Shown one piece after another: positions 1-8,612 of a stretch of DNA of 64,000 nt. This DNA is from Paenibacillus vini. GTDB taxonomy: Bacteria > Bacillota > Bacilli > Paenibacillales > Paenibacillaceae. The stretch's first letter is position 1. Each line of letters begins with the position of its first letter. Under the pieces are notes generated by a model. The model saw nothing but the letters and a program-made list of their open reading frames with translations, was not told where the DNA came from and searched no databases. The DNA is taken from positions 217,850 through 281,849 of the forward strand of contig NZ_BOSL01000006.1 of assembly GCF_018403325.1 (NCBI RefSeq), given 5' to 3'. A program made the translations under genes and the position numbers.

Positions 1-1
1 A

Positions 2-85
2 ATCTTTGTAGGAACCATTACAATGAATCATGAAGAACAACCAGAAATACAGTGGGCGGAACTTAAAGATCCAAAGATATTTTAG
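2..85 (+). CDS. 3' end of an unidentified gene (partial)
   Basis: The window opens inside a reading frame that ends with TAG at 83-85. About 27 codons are visible and contain the stretch VGTITMNHEE followed by a short acidic/aromatic tail. This is too little to assign a family. An internal ATG at 23 exists, but the frame is open to the window edge, so the gene most likely starts upstream. The sequence after the stop (86-206) contains no clear gene and may hold decayed coding material. Confidence 0.35.
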   Translation: MFVGTITMNHEEQPEIQWAELKDPKIF

Positions 86-206
86 ATAATCGGGAGACTA
101 ATTCGAATTTTCCAACCGCGCATGAAAAGACAGTAATATGGTATAACAGATTTTAAGGCACGGACATCCTACATATATTTTTCGCGATTTAGAAAAGGAA
201 AATAAA

Positions 207-332
207 ATGGATTTGACGGAACAATATAATAGGTTATTAACTATTGCAGAAATTTTTCTTAATGGAAATTTGAAGGTACATGAAAACGTTAAGGAATGCG
301 CGACGTATTTTACTGAAAATGTCTGTTACTGA
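207..332 (+). CDS. small ORF, 41 aa, unknown
   Basis: ATG at 207 follows an AAAGGAA-type ribosome binding site at about 194-200 and the frame runs 41 codons to TGA. The peptide begins MDLTEQYNRLL and contains no signal peptide, membrane segment or recognisable motif. It could be a real small gene, or the 3' remnant of a longer lost gene, because 86-206 also reads like broken coding sequence. It ends 39 bases before bceR and could share its transcript. Otherwise 86-371 holds only the ribosome binding site of bceR. Confidence 0.2.
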   Translation: MDLTEQYNRLLTIAEIFLNGNLKVHENVKECATYFTENVCY

Positions 333-371
333 ATAAGACAGAGTGTTTCGCGGAAAGGAGATGGATCAAGG

Positions 372-1076
372 ATGTATAGGATCCTCGTTGTTGAGGATGA
401 CGTAAAGATCGCGGACAAACTTCGTTCATCCATGATGAAATACGATTTCAGCGTGACGGTTGTCGAGGATTTTAGTCAGGTGCTTGATATGTTTCTGGAA
501 ACGGAGCCTCATTTGGTGTTGCTGGACGTGAATCTTCCGAAGTTTGACGGTTTCTACTGGTGCCGGCAAATCCGGGCGAAGTCGCTTTGCCCGATTATTT
601 TTATCTCAGCGCGCGATGGACAGATGGATCAGGTTATGGCTCTGGAGAACGGGGCTGATGATTATATAACGAAGCCTTTTGACATGGAGATTGTGATGGC
701 CAAAATCCGCAGCCAGCTTCGTCGTGCCGTCGGGGCGTACTCATCCGGGCGGGAGCAGGAGCGGAGTATCGAATATGCGGGGCTCGTGTTGTATCCCGAG
801 CGCTTTATGGCGTCATACCGAGGGACTTCGACTGATTTTACGCAAAAAGAAACCGATCTGCTGACGATGCTGATGGAAAAGGGCGGCCGGGTCGTCAGCC
901 GGGAACGATTGCTGGATATGATGTGGGAGGATCAGCACTTTATCGATGACAATACGCTAAACGTCTATATCACGAGAGTACGCAAGAAGCTTAGAGAGCT
1001 GGGAGCGGAAGCCGGGATCGAAACGGTCCGTGGCGCCGGCTACCGGATTGCCGCGGAAGAAGAGCCTCCGGTATGA
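372..1076 (+). CDS. bceR: BceR-type OmpR-family response regulator
   Basis: A 234-residue DNA-binding response regulator. The N-terminal receiver domain (about 1-115) shows the acidic pair E8-D9-D10, the phospho-acceptor D52 in VLLDVNLP, S79 and the conserved K101 in TKPFD. The C-terminal winged-helix domain (about 130-228) ends in the usual OmpR pattern NVYITRVRKKL...VRGAGYR. The start is set by AAAGGAG at 354-360. Its 3' end overlaps the kinase gene by four bases (ATGA), and an ABC transporter of the BceAB type follows. In Bacillus and relatives such regulators switch on the neighbouring transporter when the transporter meets a cell-wall-active peptide antibiotic such as bacitracin. The family call is firm; the particular antibiotic cannot be read from sequence. 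Confidence 0.93.
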   Translation: MYRILVVEDDVKIADKLRSSMMKYDFSVTVVEDFSQVLDMFLETEPHLVLLDVNLPKFDGFYWCRQIRAKSLCPIIFISARDGQMDQVMALENGADDYITKPFDMEIVMAKIRSQLRRAVGAYSSGREQERSIEYAGLVLYPERFMASYRGTSTDFTQKETDLLTMLMEKGGRVVSRERLLDMMWEDQHFIDDNTLNVYITRVRKKLRELGAEAGIETVRGAGYRIAAEEEPPV

Positions 1077-2056
1077 AGCTATTCTGGAAGGAACAGTTGC
1101 CGCTGATTCTGTTTTTTACCGCTCAAATGCTGCTTGTCCCTTTCGTTTACGGGTTGACGGGCGAAGGACGTCCGGTACGGATCATCCTGTACGGGATTCT
1201 GCTGAGCGTCTCGGTGCTGGGGATCTATCTCGGTTACCGGTATTTTACGCATCGTGCGATGTATAAATCGCTTTCCTCCGAGGAGCCGCCTGGCGAGTTG
1301 TTCAATCCGCCGCTGGGAGACGCTGCGCTGCCCGAGGCTTTTCACGAGCGGCTCGCCCAATTCGAGGGGCTGTACCGCGAACAGCTTCACCGGCATCAGA
1401 GCCGGACCGAGCAGCATCTGACTTTCATGAACCGTTGGGTCCATCAGATGAAAACGCCGCTCTCGGTCATCCAGTTGACACTCTCCGACGTGGAGGAAGA
1501 ACACGCCGAGAGTATCCGCGAGGAGCTTGAACGAATCCGGAAAGGATTGGATATGGTTCTCTATTCCGCCCGCCTTGAGCATTTCGAACAGGATTTTGCG
1601 GTTGAGGCCATCGGACTGCTCGGGGCGACAAGGGAAGCCGTCGTGGAGAACCGCGCGCTGTTCATCCGTAAAGGAATCACGCCAAAGTTCGAGATCGACC
1701 CAGAGGCGCGCGTGTTTACGGATGCCAAATGGTTTCGCTTTATGCTGGGCCAGATTTTAACCAATGCGCTGAACTATTCCGGCGGTCCCGGGAAAGAAGT
1801 GGTTCTTACTGCGGAGGACGCCGGAGAGCACATCAGGCTCCATATCCGTGACGAAGGCATCGGGATTGCACCGGAGGATATCGACCGGGTGTTTCGTCCC
1901 TATTTCACGGGGGAGCGGGGAAGGCAATACCTCGAATCGACCGGCATGGGGCTTTATCTCGTACGGGAAATCGCCGGAATGTTAGGCCATAATGTTGAGC
2001 TGGAATCCACGCCCGGGAAAGGGACGACGATCAGCTTATCGCTTCGCAAAGTGTAG
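1073..2056 (+). CDS. bceS: BceS-type intramembrane-sensing histidine kinase
   Basis: A 327-residue membrane kinase. Two closely spaced transmembrane helices (about 8-26 and 37-56) are joined by only about ten residues, so there is almost no extracellular sensor. This is the hallmark of intramembrane-sensing kinases, which read the flux state of the partner ABC transporter rather than the drug. The phospho-acceptor is H124 in RWVHQMKTPL. The ATPase domain shows N231/N234 in LTNALNY, the G1 box DEGIGIAP at about 260-267 and the G2 box TGMGLYL at about 290-296. Translation is coupled to bceR by a four-base overlap. A terminator follows, so bceAB has its own promoter. Confidence 0.93.
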   Translation: MKLFWKEQLPLILFFTAQMLLVPFVYGLTGEGRPVRIILYGILLSVSVLGIYLGYRYFTHRAMYKSLSSEEPPGELFNPPLGDAALPEAFHERLAQFEGLYREQLHRHQSRTEQHLTFMNRWVHQMKTPLSVIQLTLSDVEEEHAESIREELERIRKGLDMVLYSARLEHFEQDFAVEAIGLLGATREAVVENRALFIRKGITPKFEIDPEARVFTDAKWFRFMLGQILTNALNYSGGPGKEVVLTAEDAGEHIRLHIRDEGIGIAPEDIDRVFRPYFTGERGRQYLESTGMGLYLVREIAGMLGHNVELESTPGKGTTISLSLRKV

Positions 2057-2067
2057 AGCAACAATGA

Positions 2068-2097
2068 AGGCACATCCTGAGGGGGTGTGTCTTTTTT
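2068..2097 (+). terminator. terminator after bceRS
   Basis: A ten-pair stem, AGGCACATCC with GGGTGTGTCT (two G-U pairs), closes a five-base loop and is followed by six T. It separates the bceRS and bceAB transcripts. Confidence 0.8.
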
Positions 2098-2125
2098 GGC
2101 TCTGATTTTTTTAGCCTTAACACGC

Positions 2126-2229
2126 AAAGCGAACAAAAAAGCGAACATAACCTTATCGCAAATGTAAGCTTCGGTTCACCTAAACCGATGGCAGCCCAAA
2201 GATGAACTGTCGTAAAGTTAGTGTATAAT
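2126..2229 (+). promoter_or_regulatory. bceAB promoter and probable BceR binding region
   Basis: A -10 hexamer TATAAT lies at 2224-2229 without a good -35 (2201-2206 reads GATGAA), as expected for an activator-dependent promoter. A perfect inverted repeat TCGGTT-N6-AACCGA lies at 2171-2188, about 45-55 bases upstream of the -10, a normal distance for an OmpR-family activator. Further up, a direct repeat AAAGCGAACA occurs at 2126-2135 and 2138-2147. Which of these BceR binds is inference. Confidence 0.5.
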
Positions 2230-2262
2230 TTGAACACAGAACAGAAAGGAGCTGCTTCAGCT

Positions 2263-3033
2263 TTGGATATTCTCGAAGTGAAGGCATTAAACAAAGTCTA
2301 CTCGGGCAAGGTGGCCACACAAGCCCTGACTGATATTCATTTGACGATCCGCGAAGGGGAATTTGTCGGCATCATGGGACCGTCGGGCAGCGGGAAGACC
2401 ACCCTGCTGAACATGGTATCCACCATCGACCGTCCCAGCTCGGGCGAAGTCAGAATTGGGGGACAGAATCCATACAACATGAGAAAAAGGGAACTGGCCC
2501 TTTTTCGCCGCCAACAGCTCGGCTTCGTCTTTCAGGATTTTAATCTGCTTGATACGCTTACCGTCGCCGAGAATATCGTACTACCGCTCACGCTGGACAG
2601 ACGTCCGTTAAAAGAAATGGATGGCCTGCTTAAGCAAACAGCCTCTAAGCTTGGAATCGAAGGCATTTTGAACAAACGCATCTATGAAATTTCGGGAGGC
2701 CAGCGGCAGAGGACAGCGATTGCCCGGGCCATTATCGGATCGCCCCTGCTGCTGCTGGCGGACGAGCCGACCGGTGCGCTGGATTCCCAATCCTCGCGGG
2801 CGGTCATGGAGTCGATGGCTGAGATCAACGAGAAGGACGGGACGACGCTGATGCTGGTCACGCATGACCCGGTGGCCGCCAGCTATTGCAACCGCATCGT
2901 TTTTATCAAAGACGGAAAACTGGCGGCGGAAATTCACCGCGGCGAGAACCGTCAGGCTTTTTTCCAAAAAATCATCGATATGCTGTCGTTCTGGGGAGGG
3001 AATACGAGTGAACTTTCCTCAATTCGCGTTTAA
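2263..3033 (+). CDS. bceA: BceA-type ABC transporter ATP-binding protein
   Basis: A 256-residue ATPase subunit of a peptide-antibiotic detoxification transporter. Walker A is GPSGSGKT (about 39-46), the signature is SGGQRQR, Walker B is LLLADEPTGALD and the H-loop is VTHD. This layout is typical of the MacB/BceA group. I choose the TTG at 2263 because GAAAGGAGC (2244-2252) sits ten bases before it. The longer frame from GTG 2221 would begin upstream of the -10 element and cannot be translated from this promoter. The stop overlaps bceB by 26 bases. Expression is probably induced by BceR. Confidence 0.93.
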   Translation: MDILEVKALNKVYSGKVATQALTDIHLTIREGEFVGIMGPSGSGKTTLLNMVSTIDRPSSGEVRIGGQNPYNMRKRELALFRRQQLGFVFQDFNLLDTLTVAENIVLPLTLDRRPLKEMDGLLKQTASKLGIEGILNKRIYEISGGQRQRTAIARAIIGSPLLLLADEPTGALDSQSSRAVMESMAEINEKDGTTLMLVTHDPVAASYCNRIVFIKDGKLAAEIHRGENRQAFFQKIIDMLSFWGGNTSELSSIRV

Positions 3034-4942
3034 CAACGTCCGCCGCAATGCGCGAGCTTATGTCGCCTATTTGCTGAGCAGCTCGTTTATGGTCATGATA
3101 TTTTTCACTTATGCCGTATTCGTGTATCACCCGAAAATCGCCAACTCCGAAATGGGCAACATGACCCGGGTTGGCATGAGTATCGCGACTGCCATCGTCT
3201 ATGTGTTTGCCTTCTTTTTCGTGATGTATTCCATCAGCGTGTTTCTGAAATCGCGTAACCGCGAATTCGGCATTCTGACAATTCTGGGCGCGGAATCCCG
3301 CCAAATCAACCTGTTAATCTTCCTTGAGAATATACTGATCGGAGCCGTGGCCATCGTGACGGGAATCGCGGCTGGCTTGATATTGTCCAAAGTGTTTCTG
3401 CTCGTTAGCACCAAAGTGATCGATTTGGACGACTTGCCCTTTTACTGGCCCGCCAAAGCGATCCTGCTGACTGCCGGAGCATTTATTCTGCTGTTTCTGT
3501 TTATTTCCTTGTTTACATTAATGTTTATCCGGAAACGCCAAGTGCTGGACCTGCTTACGGGAAGCAGCAAGCCGAAAAAAGAACCGAAAGCGAACGTTTT
3601 TACTTTCCTGCTCGGCATCGCTCTGCTAGCGACCGGGTATTGGGCGCTCCATGGGAAGAAACTCGATGAGCTCGGTCTTTTGATCGCTGCCGTCACCGGG
3701 ATCGCCGGAACGTATTTTTTCTACTCCCAGCTATCCGTCTGGATTGTAAAAAAGCTGCAGCGCAGACGTAGTGCCGCCTGGAAAGGCACGAATCTGCTGT
3801 GGATCTCCGAGATGAGCTATAAGTTGAAGGATAACGCACGAATGCTTTTTCTCGTGACTGTCGTCGTTGCTTTGGCATGCATGAGCACCGGATTTGTTTT
3901 GGCTTCCCAGCAGGCGATCAGGGATTCCTATATGAGCAACCCGTTCAATTTCAGATACACGACTTACAGCGATGGGGATCAAAAGAAGGCGGAGAAAGAC
4001 CTTGCCTACATCGAGAAATCTCTCGGCGCGGAAGGCATGGAATATCGCGTAGCGAAGGTGGATTTGATCCCAGACAACAGCTACGCGGCGGGGAAAGAGA
4101 AGACCGTGCTGATCTCGCAAAGTCAGTTTAACCACTTGGCATCGGTCATGACAATCGACCCGGTGGAACAACTCGGGCAAACCGAATCGGTACTGGTACA
4201 AACTCCGGAAAGGGAACGTAAATACCCCCCTCAAGGGAATAACATGGATGTTCGAATTGCTGACTCGACGTATGCGTTCCGGTTTGTTTCCCGTACGGAA
4301 AAAGTCGCTTCTCTATCCTATACGGGGAAGCTGCTGGTCATCCAGGATGAGGAGTTTGAGCGGCTGAAGCGGGAACATCAGGCCTGGGGAGATTACATTC
4401 AAAATACCACCGTCTATATGGCTCCCGATTCCGGGAAGTTTCCCGGCAAGGAGGATCCGGAAACGAAGCTGGGTCTTGAGCTGGCCGAGTGGAACCGAAG
4501 CGGAGATCATGGAGGTTTTCTTCAATCCCGGGCGGAAAATTACTATTCCTTTAAACAAACCTTCTCCCTCTTTAGTTTTATCGGTGTATTTATCGCGCTG
4601 ATATTCTCGGTCTCCTCGGCAAGCTTTCTCTACTTCAAATTGCACACGGAGCTGTCAGGCGATGCGGTGATGTATCGCTCCTTGTCGAAAATCGGGCTAA
4701 GCAGCCGGGAAATGAACGTTTCGGCGACCATTCAGATAGCCGTTTTGTTCTTTATTCCGATCGCGGTGGCGACGCTTCAGTCGCTGGTTGTACTCGGGCC
4801 GGTCATGGAGATGATGAATTCGATGAGTCCCGTCTATGTCCCTGTGATAACCGCCTCGGCGGCCTTTCTCGCCGTTCAGACCGTGTATTTCCTTGTTGTA
4901 AGAGCCCGCTATATCAAAGCGGTCGATAAAACGATGGTTTAA
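3008..4942 (+). CDS. bceB: BceB-type ABC transporter permease
   Basis: A 644-residue FtsX-like permease. A pair of helical bundles flanks a large extracytoplasmic domain of roughly 200 residues (about 305-520), lying between two hydrophobic blocks near VVVALACMSTGFVLA and FSLFSFIGVFIALIF. This is the BceB arrangement of about ten helices, in which the outer domain recognises undecaprenyl-linked targets or the peptide. The start is GTG 3008, with GGAGGG at 2995-3000; this start lies inside the last codons of bceA. The protein works with BceA to free lipid II cycle targets from antibiotic and is also the sensor for BceS. Confidence 0.92.
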   Translation: MNFPQFAFNNVRRNARAYVAYLLSSSFMVMIFFTYAVFVYHPKIANSEMGNMTRVGMSIATAIVYVFAFFFVMYSISVFLKSRNREFGILTILGAESRQINLLIFLENILIGAVAIVTGIAAGLILSKVFLLVSTKVIDLDDLPFYWPAKAILLTAGAFILLFLFISLFTLMFIRKRQVLDLLTGSSKPKKEPKANVFTFLLGIALLATGYWALHGKKLDELGLLIAAVTGIAGTYFFYSQLSVWIVKKLQRRRSAAWKGTNLLWISEMSYKLKDNARMLFLVTVVVALACMSTGFVLASQQAIRDSYMSNPFNFRYTTYSDGDQKKAEKDLAYIEKSLGAEGMEYRVAKVDLIPDNSYAAGKEKTVLISQSQFNHLASVMTIDPVEQLGQTESVLVQTPERERKYPPQGNNMDVRIADSTYAFRFVSRTEKVASLSYTGKLLVIQDEEFERLKREHQAWGDYIQNTTVYMAPDSGKFPGKEDPETKLGLELAEWNRSGDHGGFLQSRAENYYSFKQTFSLFSFIGVFIALIFSVSSASFLYFKLHTELSGDAVMYRSLSKIGLSSREMNVSATIQIAVLFFIPIAVATLQSLVVLGPVMEMMNSMSPVYVPVITASAAFLAVQTVYFLVVRARYIKAVDKTMV

Positions 4943-4971
4943 AGCCCGCTTTTCGTGAGAGGAAAATAGAA

Positions 4972-5321
4972 ATGAACCAGTCTACCGCTATCAACGATAG
5001 ATTTCCGTTTTTGGACCTCTCTTATTGCTGAACGGGACCCGTGCGGGAGCACGGCTGCTTCAGCCGCTTCAAGCCTACGGCCGAATGGCGCTGAGCAATT
5101 ATATCGGACAAACCGTGCTTCTGCTTGCCATTCAGTCTATTTTCCTGAAAACAGACACGACGACCTATGTTGTATCTACGCTGGTGAGTCTTGGAATCGT
5201 AGCGGTACAAATTATTGCGAGCAACCTTTGGATGCGGCGATTTCGATTTGGACCGTTGGAATGGTTGTGGAGATGCGGGACTTATTGGAGTATTGTGCCG
5301 ATAAAAAAGGAGAAGAATTAA
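4972..5321 (+). pseudogene. DUF418 (YeiB-like) membrane protein, internally deleted
   Basis: Two ends of one gene survive. ATG 4972, with a GAGAGGAAAA ribosome binding site, opens a frame reading STAINDRFPFLDLS, which resembles the N-terminus of DUF418 proteins (the RxxxLDxLRG region). It stops at 5031. In another frame, 5025-5321 encodes 98 residues with the DUF418 C-terminal pattern LQAYGRMALSNYIGQ...FGPLEWLWRCGTYW. The middle of about 250 residues, containing most membrane helices, is missing and the frame is shifted. The gene is therefore dead. The C-terminal assignment is stronger than the N-terminal one. Confidence 0.7.
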
Positions 5322-5418
5322 CGTAGAGCTAGGAGATCAGAACCTAAGGGAGTGTCATTGATGCAACTTAACATACGGTACTAACGTATTACCATTTATC
5401 ATACACAGGGAGTGAAAG

Positions 5419-5625
5419 ATGATGAATGACAAAGGGTGCATCAAATGCGGAAGCAGAGATGCTAAGACGAAAGAAGTCGCCATGACCGGGACGGGCCTCT
5501 CCAAAATGTTCGATATCCAGCACAATCAATTTATCGTTGTATATTGCGGAAATTGCGGATACTCGGAGTTCTACAATAAACAATCTTCGGCAGGATCGAA
5601 CATTCTTGATTTATTCTTTGGATAA
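5419..5625 (+). CDS. small zinc-ribbon protein (DUF2082/YpzJ-like)
   Basis: A 68-residue protein with two CxxC pairs, CIKCGS near the N-terminus and CGNCGY near residue 46. They are spaced as in the zinc_ribbon_6 family of small predicted nucleic-acid-binding proteins. Between them lies a strand-rich segment. Two adjacent ATG codons (5419, 5422) follow GGGAGTG. The gene stands alone, with a terminator about 80 bases after its stop. The role of the family is unknown. Confidence 0.75.
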   Translation: MMNDKGCIKCGSRDAKTKEVAMTGTGLSKMFDIQHNQFIVVYCGNCGYSEFYNKQSSAGSNILDLFFG

Positions 5626-5704
5626 CCCTAATTAATGGTTCGGCGGACTATCGCCCGTTTGCTGACCGATGTATAATCGTGGAAGGAAGCTCACACACAA
5701 CTAT

Positions 5705-5750
5705 TGCCTCAGCCTAAGATAAGAGTTATCTAGGTTGGGGCATTTCTTTT
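5705..5750 (+). terminator. long hairpin terminator
   Basis: TGCCTCAGCCT pairs with AGGTTGGGGCA, and inside it AGATAA pairs with TTATCT around a GAG loop, with one bulged A. The stem of 17 pairs is followed by a T-rich stretch (5743-5750). Confidence 0.8.
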
Positions 5751-5803
5751 ATCCAGAAAGTTAATACAACACAAAAAATTCAGATGGAAAATAGGTGTGG
5801 GGA

Positions 5804-6355
5804 ATGTTGAAGTCAATATATCTCGTTAGACATTGCCAAGCAAGTGGCCAAGATCCGCAAGCCCAACTAACCGATGAGGGGGTTCATCAAGCAGGGCAGT
5901 TAGCTGAGTTTTTTAAACATAAACCAATCGAATATATAGTATCAAGTCCATTTGTTAGGGCGATAAATACGATTCAACCTTTAAGTGAATTAATTAAAGT
6001 GGAAATTCATAGGGACGAGCGGCTGCAAGAACGGATTTTAAGTGCAACCCCCTTAGCAAATTGGATGGAGAAACTCGAAGAAACCTTTTATGATTTCGAG
6101 TTGAAGTTTGATGGCGGTGAATCTTCAAACGAGGCGTTAGGAAGGGGATTGGAAGTTATAGCAGAACTGTTGGACAGACCGGAAAAGACTTTTCTAATCG
6201 TAACTCATGGAGCATTACTTTCCCTAATTATTAAACAGTACAACAAGGATTTTGGATTCGAGGACTGGAGGCGGCTCTCTAATCCAGATGTATATAGATT
6301 AGAAATTCAAGATCATATAACTGAAATAAATCGAGTTTGGCCAGATCATATATGA
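5804..6355 (+). CDS. histidine phosphatase superfamily protein (phosphoglycerate mutase-like)
   Basis: A 183-residue protein with the catalytic signature LVRHCQA near the N-terminus (the RHG box with C in place of G) and the second histidine in IVTHGALL near residue 145. Between them, [14 protein letters not shown] is the usual second substrate loop. The substrate is unknown; such proteins act on phospho-sugars, nucleotides or phosphoproteins. I prefer ATG 5804 because AGGTG at 5790-5794 is suitably spaced. A second paralogue lies at 35838. Confidence 0.82.
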   Translation: MLKSIYLVRHCQASGQDPQAQLTDEGVHQAGQLAEFFKHKPIEYIVSSPFVRAINTIQPLSELIKVEIHRDERLQERILSATPLANWMEKLEETFYDFELKFDGGESSNEALGRGLEVIAELLDRPEKTFLIVTHGALLSLIIKQYNKDFGFEDWRRLSNPDVYRLEIQDHITEINRVWPDHI

Positions 6356-6371
6356 AGCGGGGTGCGTCGAA

Positions 6372-6827
6372 ATGACCGTCGAAATGACTACGTGTAGACT
6401 TGTTCATGAAGAAGAACTGGAGGATCTCCTTCTGTTATATAAATTTTTGCAACCAAGTGACCCTGAATTAGTCAGAGACCAAAAATTGTACGGGCATTGG
6501 CATGAAATCTTAGCTGATAAGAATATGAAGATAATTGTTGTAGAACACCATGGAGTTATCGTGGCGTCATGCGTTTTAGTGGTCATAAAAAACCTAACCC
6601 GAAATGCTCGACCTTACGGATTAATTGAGAATGTTGTGACGCATGAAGCTTACAGAAGGATGGGGTTTGGACGAATGGTATTAGAGAAAGCCAGGGAGAT
6701 TGCTAGAGAACACGATTGCTATAAAATCATGCTTATGACAAGTTCCAAGAGTGATGAAGTACATACATTCTATGAGAGTGCGGGCTTGATGAAGGGGAAG
6801 AAGATGGGCTTCATTTCATATATGTAG
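6372..6827 (+). CDS. GNAT family N-acetyltransferase
   Basis: A 151-residue GNAT protein. The central acetyl-CoA binding region reads [20 protein letters not shown] (the V-x-x-x-x-R-x-x-G-x-G/A type), followed by the helix [18 protein letters not shown] and the C-terminal strand around FYESAGL. It probably transfers acetyl from acetyl-CoA to a small amine or protein amine. It sits 16 bases after the phosphatase gene, so the two may be co-transcribed. The start has a weak GGGGTG site; ATG 6384 is possible. Confidence 0.85.
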   Translation: MTVEMTTCRLVHEEELEDLLLLYKFLQPSDPELVRDQKLYGHWHEILADKNMKIIVVEHHGVIVASCVLVVIKNLTRNARPYGLIENVVTHEAYRRMGFGRMVLEKAREIAREHDCYKIMLMTSSKSDEVHTFYESAGLMKGKKMGFISYM

Positions 6828-6875
6828 AGAACTATCAAATATCCTATTTGATAAGTGTAAAGGAGGAAGACAGCA

Positions 6876-7397
6876 ATGCTTTATGATTTACAAGGTGAAG
6901 CCAATATGGCGCCTATTGTTGGAATGCTATGGTCCGCTGTGAGAGAAAACAACCAGAGATTAAAACTTATTACGGAAGGCATGACCCTGGAAGAAGTAGA
7001 TTATAAAGGTCCTGACGGCAGCTATAACAGCACCGCTCAATTAATCAGACATCTTCTGTATGTGGATCTCAATTGGGTGTATAGGATAAAGGGCGAGTCG
7101 CTTCCTAAAACATTAAAAGAGCAATTTGGTCCCATGATCGATGAGAATAATCGGCTTCCGATGATTGAAGGCAAGTCTGTAGTTACTCTTATGACAAACT
7201 ATGAAGAAGTAATTAAATTGTTGGAAGATGTCTGTATACAATTATCAGATAGTGAGCTTGAGAAAATCGTCTATTTCGGACATGAAAATGAAAAGCAAGC
7301 AACCATCCGATGGGGAATTTGGCATATGGCCGACCATAGCAGGTATCATCAAGCCCAAATCAATCAGCTTAGAAAATGGTACAGAAACGTTATCTGA
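6876..7397 (+). CDS. DinB superfamily protein
   Basis: A 173-residue four-helix DinB/YfiT-type protein. The three likely metal-binding histidines are in LIRHLLYVDLNW (about residue 59) and HMADHSRYHQAQI (about residues 150-158). DinB proteins bind divalent metal; some are thiol-dependent S-transferases using bacillithiol. AAGGAGG lies about nine bases before ATG 6876. A second DinB domain occurs in the fusion at 37231. Confidence 0.85.
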   Translation: MLYDLQGEANMAPIVGMLWSAVRENNQRLKLITEGMTLEEVDYKGPDGSYNSTAQLIRHLLYVDLNWVYRIKGESLPKTLKEQFGPMIDENNRLPMIEGKSVVTLMTNYEEVIKLLEDVCIQLSDSELEKIVYFGHENEKQATIRWGIWHMADHSRYHQAQINQLRKWYRNVI

Positions 7398-7436
7398 TAA
7401 TTGTCGAATAACAATAAAGAAAAAAGGAGCTACATC

Positions 7437-8054
7437 ATGACTTGGAAGCAAGCTCTCACCACTTTTTGCGATCTTTATTCGGAATCCGGCCTAACGACTA
7501 AGTGGATTATTGTAGGTTCGGTCGGTTCAGTACTTCAGCACGCCGTCATGACTCCAAATGATTTAGATATTTATGTGCGGAATAGCGAAGATGTTGCTCA
7601 GATCGCTGAACTTTTGAGTCCATTCCATATAAAGAATAAAACTGAACTTTCATATTTTGATCCGGAATGGCTCTCCTCGGATGAAGAACCATTCTTTACT
7701 CAATCCTTCCCTTCCGGGTTTACATGGACAAAAGGGAAATGGAAGATTCATGATTTTCATGTGGAAGTGGTGCAAATTTCGAATTCCGTGGGAATACCCG
7801 ATTCTGAGACGGGGGAAGGGATATGGGAAGGCGGACAGCATATTTGGAATTTAACGAAGTATGTTGAGTTAGAGAACCGCCTGATTCCGGTCGTTCCCTT
7901 AGAAATCCAGCTTGAATCCAATATTAGAAGAGGAAGACAAGATCGGGTGGATGCCATTTTGCAAGCATTAATAACTCATGGTTACGACAAATCGTTGTTA
8001 AGTAAAGCCCTATCAAATACAAACAAAGAGCAATATAAAGATCTGATTACGTAA
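7437..8054 (+). CDS. nucleotidyltransferase-fold protein
   Basis: A 205-residue protein with the pol-beta-type nucleotidyltransferase signature: VGSVGSVLQH (GS motif, about 25-34) followed by NDLDIYV (D-x-D pair). The rest resembles proteins annotated as aminoglycoside-type or uncharacterised nucleotidyltransferases. No antitoxin or HEPN partner adjoins it, so a toxin-antitoxin role is not supported. The start is ATG 7437, behind AAAAAGGAG; the frame extends further upstream but without a ribosome binding site. Confidence 0.7.
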   Translation: MTWKQALTTFCDLYSESGLTTKWIIVGSVGSVLQHAVMTPNDLDIYVRNSEDVAQIAELLSPFHIKNKTELSYFDPEWLSSDEEPFFTQSFPSGFTWTKGKWKIHDFHVEVVQISNSVGIPDSETGEGIWEGGQHIWNLTKYVELENRLIPVVPLEIQLESNIRRGRQDRVDAILQALITHGYDKSLLSKALSNTNKEQYKDLIT

Positions 8055-8080
8055 ATCGATCATTAAGGAAGTGAGATTGC

Positions 8081-8587
8081 ATGAACTTAAAGATTCGGAA
8101 ATTAGCAGAACATGATCCATGGATCATTTCAAATGCTTTTAAGGAACAGGGTTGGGAAAAACCGGCTGCTCAATTCGAAAGGTATGTTTCCGAACAGAGT
8201 AATGGAGATAGAACGACACTAATAGCCGAAATCGATGGTGTATTCGCTGGCCATGTGAATGTTATTTGGGAATCCTATTATCCAGCATTCAAGGAAAGAA
8301 ATATTCCTGAAGTAAACGACTTTAATGTTCTATTGAAGTTTCAGCGGTTAGGAATAGGATCAAAGTTAATGGATAAAGCAGAAGAAGTCATCAGGGAAAG
8401 ATCATCCCTTGCCGGTATCGGGGTGGGCGTCTTTGGTGACTATGGTAATGCCCAAGTGCTATATGTAAAGCGAGGATATGTCCCGGATGGGAAAGGGATA
8501 CACGATGGTCAACATTATATTAAATATGGGGATAGCGTCGTCATAAATGATGACATTGTCCTCTATCTCATAAAGACATTGGATTAG
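8081..8587 (+). CDS. GNAT family N-acetyltransferase
   Basis: A 168-residue GNAT protein. The acetyl-CoA loop is NVLLKFQRLGIGSKLMDKA (Q-R-x-G-I-G-S) and the C-terminal motif is VLYVKRGYVPDG. The ribosome binding site AAGGAAGTGA is six bases before ATG. The substrate is unknown. The gene lies 26 bases after the nucleotidyltransferase gene. Confidence 0.85.
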   Translation: MNLKIRKLAEHDPWIISNAFKEQGWEKPAAQFERYVSEQSNGDRTTLIAEIDGVFAGHVNVIWESYYPAFKERNIPEVNDFNVLLKFQRLGIGSKLMDKAEEVIRERSSLAGIGVGVFGDYGNAQVLYVKRGYVPDGKGIHDGQHYIKYGDSVVINDDIVLYLIKTLD

Positions 8588-8612
8588 TACTCTCTAGAAG
8601 GGAGCTGAACTT

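Noticed and set aside
2221-2262. Upstream GTG start of bceA
   Set aside because: It overlaps the -10 hexamer of the only promoter seen, so it would not be on the transcript; TTG 2263 has a well-placed ribosome binding site.
2864-3007. Longer N-terminus for bceB
   Set aside because: The extra 48 codons lie within bceA in another frame and are not BceB-like; GTG 3008 has GGAGGG at the right distance.
7437-8054. Toxin-antitoxin module based on the nucleotidyltransferase
   Set aside because: No HEPN, AbiEi-like or other partner gene adjoins it; neighbours are DinB and GNAT genes.
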